A DNA stretch of 64,000 bases, from NCBI RefSeq assembly GCF_016908415.1, contig NZ_JAFBDW010000004.1:124001-188000 (forward strand), read 5' to 3'. The stretch comes from Caldicoprobacter guelmensis (GTDB lineage Bacteria; Bacillota; Clostridia; Caldicoprobacterales; Caldicoprobacteraceae). The notes under the pieces were generated by a model, which ran no database searches, had not been told where the DNA came from, and worked only from the letters and a program-made list of their open reading frames with translations. Position 1 is the first letter of the stretch. Each line of letters opens with the position of its first letter. Position numbers and translations under genes: made by a program. This document shows positions 46,121 to 53,902 of the stretch, in pieces.

Positions 46121-46282
46121 TGATAAAAGTGCGTAAAGGGATGCGGTATAAAGTTTTGTTAGAAGAGCGCATATTTGAGCCGGAAAAGTTTTTTCCACAG
46201 TGTCATGCCTCAACCCAGGTGGTGTTGAATCACGAAAAAGACGAAATTTTAGCCTCGTGGTTTGGTGGGACTCAAGGCAGGG
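46121..46282 (+). pseudogene. 5' remnant of an exo-alpha-sialidase (BNR repeat) gene
   Basis: About 54 residues matching the start of sialidase/BNR proteins: IFEPEKFFPQCHASTQVVLNH followed by DEILASWFGGTQG. Family members have CHASTV then LLAAWFGGT. The frame stays open but homology stops after GTQG; beyond it the frame runs antisense into the convergent kinase gene. It is too short to encode an enzyme. A recombination or deletion that removed the rest is inferred. Confidence 0.65.
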
Positions 46283-46319
46283 GAAAATCCTCAGTACAAT
46301 TGGCTTCCATCTCGTTATA

Positions 46320-47756
46320 CTATTCGTTGACTATTGGTAGGGTGAAATATAGAGTGGTGCCCTGCCCTTTGATGCTCTCTGCCCATATCCTGCCGCCGTG
46401 TTCCTCGATTATGTGCTTGCATATTGCTAGGCCCAACCCTATACCCCCATAATTTTGCGAGCGGGATTTCTCTCCACGGTAAAAGCTTTCGAATATATGG
46501 GGGAGGTCTTCTGGGGCAACACCCTCACCGTTATCTTTAATGAAGACTTCGAGGAAGGGTCCTGAAATCTTAGCACCTACTACGATTTGTCCATTGTTTG
46601 GTATATACCGCCTGGAGTTTTCAATGATATTGTCTATAACCTGCGATATTCTTTTGCTGTCTGCTTTGACATATACTTGGGGCAATGGGCGCTGCACTAT
46701 AAGCTGCAGTAAGCCGTTCTGAGCTTCTGCCTCGAAGGGCGCCAGTATTTCCTCCAGCATTACTCTGCTGTTTTGAACTTTGAAATCCATATGCAATTTC
46801 CCTAGCTCAATCTGTGCAAAGTGGAAAAGGTCGTCTATTAAGCGATCCAACTTGTCAGTCTTATCCTTTATTATGTTCAGGTACCGGTTGAATTTTTCTG
46901 GGTCCCGCGCTACTCCGTCTTGCAGTGCTTCAACATATCCTTTAATAGAGGCAATAGGGGTGCGCAAGTCGTGGGATATGCTGGCTATTATGGTCTTCCG
47001 GGAGTTTTCATACATGTTTTGTTTTTCGAGAGATTCCTTTAACTTGCGCCGCATCAGCTCAAAGGCTTGACACAGGCGCCCTAGTTCATCGTTTCTGTTG
47101 TAGTTTATGGTGAAATCGAGGTTGCCTTGGGATATGCTTTGGATGGCCGAATTGAGTTCACCCAAAGGCACTAGGATGCTTCTTGATATAAGCCAAGACA
47201 GTAAGATTATCAGCGCTACGAGGGATATCAAACCCAGCATATAGCTTCCACCTATATACAGGATTACTTTATGAAGTACTTTTGGAGGGAGCATATCTAG
47301 GTCGTACTGGATTATTATGCTACCTACAATTTTATCATCTATTTTAATGGGGAAAGAGTATTGGTTCATGCCGTTTAAATCTTCTTCTAAATTTAAAGCA
47401 AAGCCGTCGGAGATTTTTACTTTAAGGATCCTGTTGTGGAGAGAGCTTTCCCTGTCTTCAGAGTCAAAAAGCAATCTTCCTGAGTTGTCGATAACCTGGA
47501 GCCTGCAGCCGGTTTCCTTAAGAACGGGGTTTATGAGGGTATAGAATTCGTCGTAGTTTTGGATATTAAAATAATTTTGTGTAACCGAGTCGATAATTTT
47601 TTGGAATCTAAGCTCAATCTTTGAAAATCTGATGATTTCGGGGTCATTTTTTATGTGCATGGTGGCCAGATTTATCAGTAGTAATGTTATGATAACCGGT
47701 ATGGTTATGATGCTTAAAAATGAAAGTATTAGCTTTGTACGAAAAGTCAACTTCAT
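46320..47756 (-). CDS. two-component sensor histidine kinase (HAMP, HisKA)
   Basis: About 478 residues. Two membrane segments (about 7-30 and 170-195) flank an extracytoplasmic sensor; HAMP at about 195-250; dimerisation box SISHDLRTPIASIKGYVEAL with the phospho-His; N box NIIENSRRYIPNNG; G boxes GEGVAPEDLP and GGIGLGLAICKHI. Phosphorylates the OmpR-type regulator encoded just upstream, with ATGA overlap. Start ATG behind AGGAGGGG. Ligand unknown. Confidence 0.94.
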   Translation of the reverse strand: MKLTFRTKLILSFLSIITIPVIITLLLINLATMHIKNDPEIIRFSKIELRFQKIIDSVTQNYFNIQNYDEFYTLINPVLKETGCRLQVIDNSGRLLFDSEDRESSLHNRILKVKISDGFALNLEEDLNGMNQYSFPIKIDDKIVGSIIIQYDLDMLPPKVLHKVILYIGGSYMLGLISLVALIILLSWLISRSILVPLGELNSAIQSISQGNLDFTINYNRNDELGRLCQAFELMRRKLKESLEKQNMYENSRKTIIASISHDLRTPIASIKGYVEALQDGVARDPEKFNRYLNIIKDKTDKLDRLIDDLFHFAQIELGKLHMDFKVQNSRVMLEEILAPFEAEAQNGLLQLIVQRPLPQVYVKADSKRISQVIDNIIENSRRYIPNNGQIVVGAKISGPFLEVFIKDNGEGVAPEDLPHIFESFYRGEKSRSQNYGGIGLGLAICKHIIEEHGGRIWAESIKGQGTTLYFTLPIVNE

Positions 47757-48454
47757 ATTTCCCCTCCTGTAAATTTGTACCCTACACCCCATACGGTCTG
47801 TATGTATACGGGATTTGAAGGGTCTTTCTCAATTTTTTCCCTTATCTTGCTTATGTGAACGGTAACTGTATTGATATCACCGTATTCGTTATAACCCCAT
47901 ACGTGCTTGAATATTTCTTCACGGGTAAATACATGATTGGGATGGAAGGCCAAAAACCTTAAGACTTCGAACTCTTTTGTAGACAAAGGCACAGGACGGC
48001 CTTCTACATATACGGTATGGCCATTGAGATCGATTACAAGGTTGTGGAACGAGAGAATTTCAGCTTTCCTTGGGGCGTATGTAAATTGTCTGTAACGCCT
48101 TAATTGGGCTTTAACACGTGCTACTAACTCCTTTGGGCTAAAAGGCTTGGTTACATAGTCGTCGGCTCCCAGTCCCAGGCTCAGTATCTTGTCAGCATCG
48201 CTTTTTTTAGCGCTTAACATGATTATGGGAATGGCAGATTTGGCACGTATGGCCTTACACACTTCTATGCCGTCCAGTTTTGGCAGCATTATGTCCACAA
48301 TGGCTATATCAGGCTGGTACTTATCATACTTTTCAAGGGCATCGAGTCCATCTAAGGCCAGTATGACATTAAATCCATCGAGTTCAAGATAATCCCTCAC
48401 CAGTTCTGCAATCTCCTTTTCGTCATCCACAACAAGCACGGTTTCCCTTTGCAT
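47753..48454 (-). CDS. OmpR/PhoB-family response regulator
   Basis: 233 residues: receiver domain with VDDEKE, phospho-Asp in IAIVDIMLPKLDG and KPFSPKEL; winged-helix DNA-binding domain at about 130-230 (STKEFEVLRFLAFHPNHVFTREEIFKHVWG, TVHISKIREKIEKDP). First gene of the two-gene operon. Targets are not identifiable from the window. Confidence 0.96.
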   Translation of the reverse strand: MQRETVLVVDDEKEIAELVRDYLELDGFNVILALDGLDALEKYDKYQPDIAIVDIMLPKLDGIEVCKAIRAKSAIPIIMLSAKKSDADKILSLGLGADDYVTKPFSPKELVARVKAQLRRYRQFTYAPRKAEILSFHNLVIDLNGHTVYVEGRPVPLSTKEFEVLRFLAFHPNHVFTREEIFKHVWGYNEYGDINTVTVHISKIREKIEKDPSNPVYIQTVWGVGYKFTGGEI

Positions 48455-48516
48455 ATCCTCTCCCCATTCTTCTTGAAAGATTTACTATAATAATTTTATC
48501 ATATTTTGAATAGCTT

Positions 48517-49148
48517 TTGTTTTGTTTGGAGCCGTTTATGTTTGATTATAATATAAACGATTCAGAAGAGGTCATTTGTGCAATTTCGATGACTGACCCA
48601 TCCATCCCGCTTGATATTATTCTCCATACACCTGGGGGACTTGTTTTGGCATCCCTTCAAATTGCAAGAGTTATAAAGGGGCACAAAGGAAAAGTCACTG
48701 TTCACGTCCCGCACCATGCAATGTTGGGAGGTATTTTAATTGCACTTGCAGCAGATGAAATAGTTATGGCGCCTGATGCGGTGCTAGAACCTGTTGACCC
48801 TCAAATCGGTGAATTCACTGCTGTATCTGTACTTGAGGTTGTAAAGAAAAATCCGATTTCAGATATATTTTAGCTAATGTTGCTGAAAAAGCAATAAAGC
48901 AAACAAAAGAAGCGGTGCTGGAGCTTTTGAGCGATAATTATCCAGATGATGTGGCGCAAAATATAGCAACCCAGCTTGTGGAAGGCAAATGGACTCATGA
49001 TTATTCGATTACTTATGAAAAGGCAAAAGAGCTAGGATTTAAGGTAACATGCGACATTGACAGGGAGATACAGCAGCTAATGAGCTTGTATCCTCAGCCT
49101 GTAAATAAAAAGCCGTCTGTTGAATACCTGTGGTATCCGAGAAAATAG
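48517..49148 (+). pseudogene. degraded SDH/ClpP-class serine protease gene (DUF114-like)
   Basis: Two frames match one protein of the SDH serine protease family: first NDSEEVICAISMTDPSIPLDIILHTPGGLVLASLQIARVIKG to VVKKNPISDIF, then after a stop and frame change KAIKQTKEAVLELLSD to WTHDYSITYEKAKELGF and PSVEYLWYPRK. The usual N-terminal membrane part is missing. The catalytic Ser in the AMSGG motif is Leu (HHAMLGGILIALAADE). A short deletion plus frameshift at about 48860-48875 is needed to join the halves. Confidence 0.75.
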
Positions 49149-49185
49149 CCAAAAGGAAATTTGCTTTGTCGTCGATCTGTAGATA

Positions 49186-49214
49186 TTGATTTTCTAAGCA
49201 TATTGTGTCATAAT
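49186..49214 (+). promoter_or_regulatory. possible tadA promoter
   Basis: TTGATT, 17-base spacer, CATAAT, ending about 40 bases before the tadA coding region. Confidence 0.45.
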
Positions 49215-49252
49215 AATGGAGGAGCTGAGCAGGAGCCGAGCGGTGGCAGGGT

Positions 49253-49711
49253 GTGGTTTTGTTGTTTGAGCATTTTATGCAGCAAGCGCTCTTAGAGGCG
49301 CAGAAAGCCTTTTGTTTGGGTGAGGTCCCCATAGGTGCCGTCATAGTTAAAGAAGGAGAAATCATCGCCAGGGGTCATAACCTCAGGGAGACAGAAAAGG
49401 ACCCCACCCTTCATGCTGAAATGGTTGCCATAAGAGAGGCTGCACGGTATCTAGGCGGGTGGCGGTTGACAGGATGCGAGTTATATGTTACTATAGAGCC
49501 CTGTCCAATGTGTGCAGGAGCTATAATACAGGCCAGGATCCAGCGGGTGGTGTTTGGTGCACTTGACCCCAAGGCTGGATGTGCTGGCAGCCTGTATAAC
49601 CTTCTTCAAGACCCGCGTTTTAACCACCGGGTGGAAGTGGTGGGCGGGGTTATGGAGGAGGAATGCAGGCGTATAATGCAGGAATTTTTTAGGGGAAAAA
49701 GAGGAAAATAG
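49253..49711 (+). CDS. tadA: tRNA adenosine(34) deaminase
   Basis: About 150 residues. Makes inosine at the wobble base of tRNA-Arg(ACG). Zinc motifs HAEMVAIREAA (His and catalytic Glu) and PCPMCAGAIIQA are intact, plus GALDPKAGCAGS. The start is uncertain: GTG used here, or TTG codons two or three codons later, behind AGGGTG. tRNA-Ser follows after 14 bases and may be co-transcribed. Confidence 0.95.
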   Translation: MVLLFEHFMQQALLEAQKAFCLGEVPIGAVIVKEGEIIARGHNLRETEKDPTLHAEMVAIREAARYLGGWRLTGCELYVTIEPCPMCAGAIIQARIQRVVFGALDPKAGCAGSLYNLLQDPRFNHRVEVVGGVMEEECRRIMQEFFRGKRGK

Positions 49712-49725
49712 GTTGCGTATGGCGT

Positions 49726-49816
49726 GGAGAGATGGCCGAGCGGACGAAGGCGCACGACTCGAAATCGTGTGTGCGTGATGAGCGCACCGTGGGTTCGAAT
49801 CCCACTCTCTCCGCCA
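49726..49816 (+). tRNA. tRNA-Ser (anticodon CGA)
   Basis: 91 bases with a long variable arm (GTGCGTGATGAGCGCAC). Acceptor GGAGAGA/TCTCTCC with G discriminator and encoded CCA; anticodon loop CTCGAAA reads codon TCG. Confidence 0.97.
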
Positions 49817-49822
49817 AGGGAA

Positions 49823-49856
49823 AGGGTTTCGGGATTTGCCTGAAACCCTATTTTTA
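49823..49856 (+). terminator. terminator after tRNA-Ser
   Basis: AGGGTTTCGGG and CCTGAAACCCT form an 11-bp stem with a 5-base loop, then ATTTTTA. Confidence 0.9.
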
Positions 49857-49951
49857 TGTTTACAATCAGTTTTCATGACGCAATTATGGCACATTATTAA
49901 AAATAAGAATTACTAAACGGAAATAGCAGTTGAGATATGGAGGTATAGGCT

Positions 49952-50335
49952 ATGACCACGGTTATCGCGGCCATCATAATGCAGGACGATAAAGTGCTTA
50001 TAGCGCAGCGGGCTGAAGGCCAAAAGCTAGCAGGCAAGTGGGAATTCCCCGGGGGTAAAATTGAAGAAGGGGAGACGCCGGAAGAGTGTTTAAAGCGGGA
50101 GATAAAAGAGGAGCTTAACCTGGATATCGAGGTTGGTGAATTCTTCGGCGAAAATGTATACCCCTATGAAGCGGGGCCAATAAGGCTGGTAGCATATAAG
50201 GCGAGGTTACTTGGCGGGCAGTGCAGGTTGAGGGTACACAGCCGTGTGGCTTGGGTCAAGCTCCATGACCTTGCAGATTATGACTTTGCACCGGCCGATA
50301 TTCCTTTTGTGGATAAGTTAAGAGGGATGTGCTGA
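49952..50335 (+). CDS. Nudix hydrolase, MutT / 8-oxo-dGTP diphosphatase-like
   Basis: 127 residues. The Nudix box GKIEEGETPEECLKREIKEEL (about 36-56) is intact, with the MutT-like opening TTVIAAIIMQDDKVLIAQRA and WEFPGG. It would clear oxidised nucleotides or another nucleoside diphosphate. GGAGGT precedes the ATG by 8 bases. Confidence 0.93.
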   Translation: MTTVIAAIIMQDDKVLIAQRAEGQKLAGKWEFPGGKIEEGETPEECLKREIKEELNLDIEVGEFFGENVYPYEAGPIRLVAYKARLLGGQCRLRVHSRVAWVKLHDLADYDFAPADIPFVDKLRGMC

Positions 50336-50459
50336 AAGGGTTCTGTTTTGCGTTTTATAAAGGGATAAATTGAGTGGAATAAGGATGGTGGGGTCCCAGA
50401 TTCAAACCAAGTTTAATGCAAATTATGTTTAATAGACATACATAGTGTATCATTATAAG

Positions 50460-50488
50460 TTGTAATGTTTTGTGGATAGGAGTATAAT
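50460..50488 (+). promoter_or_regulatory. promoter in front of the defence cassette
   Basis: TTGTAA, 17-base spacer and perfect TATAAT. Transcription from about 50495 makes the upstream GTG (50472) an unlikely start for the helicase. Confidence 0.65.
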
Positions 50489-50525
50489 AGTAACTATGAT
50501 AAACAATTGGTTAAATTTGGGGTGG

Positions 50526-53500
50526 ATGGTTGTGGGGGTAGAGCAACTAGTGAATTTTAAAAGTGGAGACGTGATTTCCTCTCCACTTTTTCCCGAGCGA
50601 GTAAAGGTAATAGCTGTTAGTTATATTGGTAATACAATGGTGAAAATAGAAGCTGTAGGAATTGATACGCGAAGGTATTATGATCCAGTTTTGACGGCTG
50701 ACGAGTTGAAGACAATTAAAAAAGCTGTTGAATATGACCTAGAGTTTACAGGTAATGCTGAACATGCCTTTCTTTATTTAGAAGGGATGCGTATACGCAA
50801 CGCATTTCAATTTGATCCACTGTACGGTGTAAGCGTTTCTCAGATAGATCCACTACCCCATCAGATTGAAGCGGTATATCACTACATATTGAAAAGTCCA
50901 AATATTCGTTTCCTCCTTGCCGATGATCCTGGAGCCGGTAAGACAATCATGGCAGGCTTGTTGTTGAAAGAATTGAAATACAGGGGGCTTGTCAACAGAG
51001 TATTAATAATAGTTCCAGGGCACCTTAAGTATCAATGGCTTAGGGAGATGAAAGAGCGGTTTCAAGAGAATTTTTTAATCGTTGATCGTGGTGTGATGAG
51101 TGCCAGCTGGGGACAAAATATTTGGTTGGAACAGCATCAGGTTATAACCTCTTTAGATTTTGCAAAGCAGGATGACGTAATGGATTCTCTCAAAGAATCT
51201 TTTTGGGATTTGGTTATAGTTGATGAGGCACACAAAATGTCAGCTTATAAATATGGTGAAAAAATCACCAAAACGGCACGTTATCAGTTTGGTGAGCTAA
51301 TTTCGCAGATTACTAAATCTCTTTTATTCCTTACGGCCACGCCACACAGAGGAGATACAGAAAATTTCAGATTATTCCTAGATTTACTTCAACCGGGGCT
51401 TTTTGCTGACGCCAAGATGCTGGAAACTTCTATTAAAGACAGGGATAACCCGCTCTTTTTAAGGCGATTAAAGGAGGACCTTAAGGATTTCAATAATGCT
51501 CCTCTTTTTCCACCGCGGCATGTAGAGACGGTAAAGTATCAGTTGAGCGAACAGGAAAAAAGGCTTTACAATGCGGTTACTGAATATGTAAGGCAGAACT
51601 TCAATAAGGCTTTGCAGAAGGAAAAGCGCAATGTTGCTTTTGCTTTGACCATTTTGCAGCGCAGATTAGCGTCAAGTGTTCGTGCGGTGCGGAAATCTCT
51701 AGAACGACGTTTAAATAGATTACAGGAATTGTATCAAAAAGGACTGGTTTTGCAGGAGCTTGACTATTCGGAAGAGTATATGGAGGATTTGGAAGAGGAA
51801 CTGCGATGGGAGAGAGAAGATGAGCTTCTAGAAAAGCTTACTTCTGCTGAAACGCTTGAGGAGTTAAAGGTTGAAATAGATAAGCTCGCTCAGCTTGTTG
51901 ATATGGCAAAGGAGGTTGAAAAGCAGGAGATTGAAACCAAGCTGAATCGGCTTCGTGAAGTGATTGAAGATTCTAAAATAAAGGAATCAGGGGCAAAGCT
52001 CTTGGTTTTTACAGAGTCTAGGGATACTCTAGAGTATCTGGCTGATAAAATAAAAAGATGGGGCTTTACAGTTTCGATGATTCATGGCGGAATGAACATG
52101 GATGACCGCATCAGAGCGGAACATGAGTTTAAAAATAGGGCCCAGATAATGGTTGCTACCGAGGCAGCAGGTGAAGGCATCAACCTCCAATTCTGTTCGC
52201 TGATGGTAAACTACGATATACCATGGAATCCTAATAGGCTAGAACAGAGGATGGGAAGAATTCACCGCTATGGTCAGCGTCAAGAGGTTTATATCTACAA
52301 TCTGGTAGCTGAGGACACATTGGAAGGCAAGATCCTACAGGCGTTGTTTGATAAATTAAATCGTATGAAACAACATTTGGGGTCAGACAGGGTTTTTGAT
52401 GTGATAGGGGATGTGTTGCCCGGCATTAACTTAAAAGACCTTATAATACAGGCTATTACAAAGCAAAGGACTATGGAAGATATCCTGGCTGAAATGGAAC
52501 GCATACCTGATGTAGAGGCTATAAACAGGGTTAAAGAAGTAACTATGGAGGCTTTGGCCACTCGACACATTGATTTGTCCAGGATTATAGGCGAACAAAG
52601 AGCAGCCAAGGAAAACCGTTTAGTACCTGAATATATCGAGAGGTTTTTCTTACGGGCTGCTAATGAATTGCAGATTCGAATGGAAAGAAGACAGGATGGA
52701 TTTTGGCGGATACCGTCTGTACCATTTGAAATCCGTGATAAGTCCAGCAAGATTAAGTATAAATATGGTGAGGTGTACAGGGAATATTTAAAGGTGGCAT
52801 TCGATAAGGAGGAAGCTTTTAAGGGGCAAGCCGAGTTTGTAACCATTGGCCATCCGCTCATGGAAGCTGTCTTGGAGGTCATATTTGATAAATATCATCA
52901 GGATGTATTGAAAGGAGCGGTATTTATTGACCCGGATGGCAAAAAAGATGGACTGCTGTGGTTTCTGATGGGAGAGATAAAGGATGGAAGGGGCGATATT
53001 GCAGGACGAAAGCTGTTCTGTATTTACCAGAATGAGCAAGGCAATTTAATCAACGTCAACCCTTCGCTTATTTGGGACCTAAAACCGGCTGTAAAGGATG
53101 ACAATATGGAAATTCCTTCAATCTCATCTGATTTGAAAGAAAAAGTCGTCTGCTTCGCTCTTGAGAGATTGTTATATCCCTATAGGGATGAACTACTACA
53201 ATACAGGCAAAAGGATGCTGAGATAAAGAGAAAGTATGGGCTGACGTCACTTGACTCTCTGATTCTTGAGTCAGAAGCCAAATTGTCTGATTATGAAATA
53301 AGAAAGCTAAAGGGCGAGAACATACCGCATGTCACCATAGTTCAGGAGGAACGCAAGCGAGAGGATTTGGAGAAAAAGAAAAAGCGACTTTTGGATGAGA
53401 TAAGAGCACAAACCAATCTGACAGTTTCGGAACCCAGTGTGTTTGCAGTCATTCGCGTTGTGCCAGCAAAGCAGCCTTCTGAGGAAATGGTCAGCGATAG

Positions 53501-53864
53501 GGAGATAGAGAGAATAGGAATGGAAGTAGCAATGGAATATGAACGCCGACAGGGCAGAGAACCAGAAGATGTTTCCAATCAATTTCTAGGTTACGATATC
53601 CGCTCGGTTGCCAAAGACGGCACCTATAGATATATAGAAGTCAAGGCCAGAGCCAGGAGTGGAGCCATTGCTCTTACTCCCAATGAATGGGTAATGGCCA
53701 ATCGTTTAAAAGAGGAATACTGGTTATATGTGGTAGAGCAGGCGGCTACCAATCCCCAGCTTTATATTATTCGAAATCCTGCTGCTTGTTTTAAGCCACA
53801 GGAAGAGATAGAGATAGTGAGATATATTATTAAAGACTGGCAAAATGCCGCCAAAAAGGTTTAA
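50526..53864 (+). CDS. SNF2-type DEAD/DEAH helicase with C-terminal DUF3883-like domain
   Basis: About 1112 residues. Superfamily II ATPase: motif I ADDPGAGKTIMAGLLL (about residue 131), DEAH box VIVDEAHKM (about 232), motif III LTATPHRG, C-terminal helicase motifs FTESRDTLEYL, ATEAAGEGINLQ and VI QRMGRIHRYGQR (about 572). The C-terminal ~150 residues contain GYDIRSVAKDGTYRYIEVKARARSG...LTPNEWVMA, typical of DUF3883, often found in restriction and defence proteins. The start is uncertain: ATG near GGGGTGG is used; ATG 50496 or GTG 50532 are possible. First gene of the cassette; 38 bases to the methylase. Confidence 0.9.
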   Translation: MVVGVEQLVNFKSGDVISSPLFPERVKVIAVSYIGNTMVKIEAVGIDTRRYYDPVLTADELKTIKKAVEYDLEFTGNAEHAFLYLEGMRIRNAFQFDPLYGVSVSQIDPLPHQIEAVYHYILKSPNIRFLLADDPGAGKTIMAGLLLKELKYRGLVNRVLIIVPGHLKYQWLREMKERFQENFLIVDRGVMSASWGQNIWLEQHQVITSLDFAKQDDVMDSLKESFWDLVIVDEAHKMSAYKYGEKITKTARYQFGELISQITKSLLFLTATPHRGDTENFRLFLDLLQPGLFADAKMLETSIKDRDNPLFLRRLKEDLKDFNNAPLFPPRHVETVKYQLSEQEKRLYNAVTEYVRQNFNKALQKEKRNVAFALTILQRRLASSVRAVRKSLERRLNRLQELYQKGLVLQELDYSEEYMEDLEEELRWEREDELLEKLTSAETLEELKVEIDKLAQLVDMAKEVEKQEIETKLNRLREVIEDSKIKESGAKLLVFTESRDTLEYLADKIKRWGFTVSMIHGGMNMDDRIRAEHEFKNRAQIMVATEAAGEGINLQFCSLMVNYDIPWNPNRLEQRMGRIHRYGQRQEVYIYNLVAEDTLEGKILQALFDKLNRMKQHLGSDRVFDVIGDVLPGINLKDLIIQAITKQRTMEDILAEMERIPDVEAINRVKEVTMEALATRHIDLSRIIGEQRAAKENRLVPEYIERFFLRAANELQIRMERRQDGFWRIPSVPFEIRDKSSKIKYKYGEVYREYLKVAFDKEEAFKGQAEFVTIGHPLMEAVLEVIFDKYHQDVLKGAVFIDPDGKKDGLLWFLMGEIKDGRGDIAGRKLFCIYQNEQGNLINVNPSLIWDLKPAVKDDNMEIPSISSDLKEKVVCFALERLLYPYRDELLQYRQKDAEIKRKYGLTSLDSLILESEAKLSDYEIRKLKGENIPHVTIVQEERKREDLEKKKKRLLDEIRAQTNLTVSEPSVFAVIRVVPAKQPSEEMVSDREIERIGMEVAMEYERRQGREPEDVSNQFLGYDIRSVAKDGTYRYIEVKARARSGAIALTPNEWVMANRLKEEYWLYVVEQAATNPQLYIIRNPAACFKPQEEIEIVRYIIKDWQNAAKKV

Positions 53865-53902
53865 AATAAACAAAGGGAGACAAAAAGGGAGCGTGTGGTA
53901 AA

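Noticed and set aside
50472..50525. GTG start for the helicase
   Set aside because: It lies upstream of the -10 box at 50483-50488, so the transcript would not contain it.
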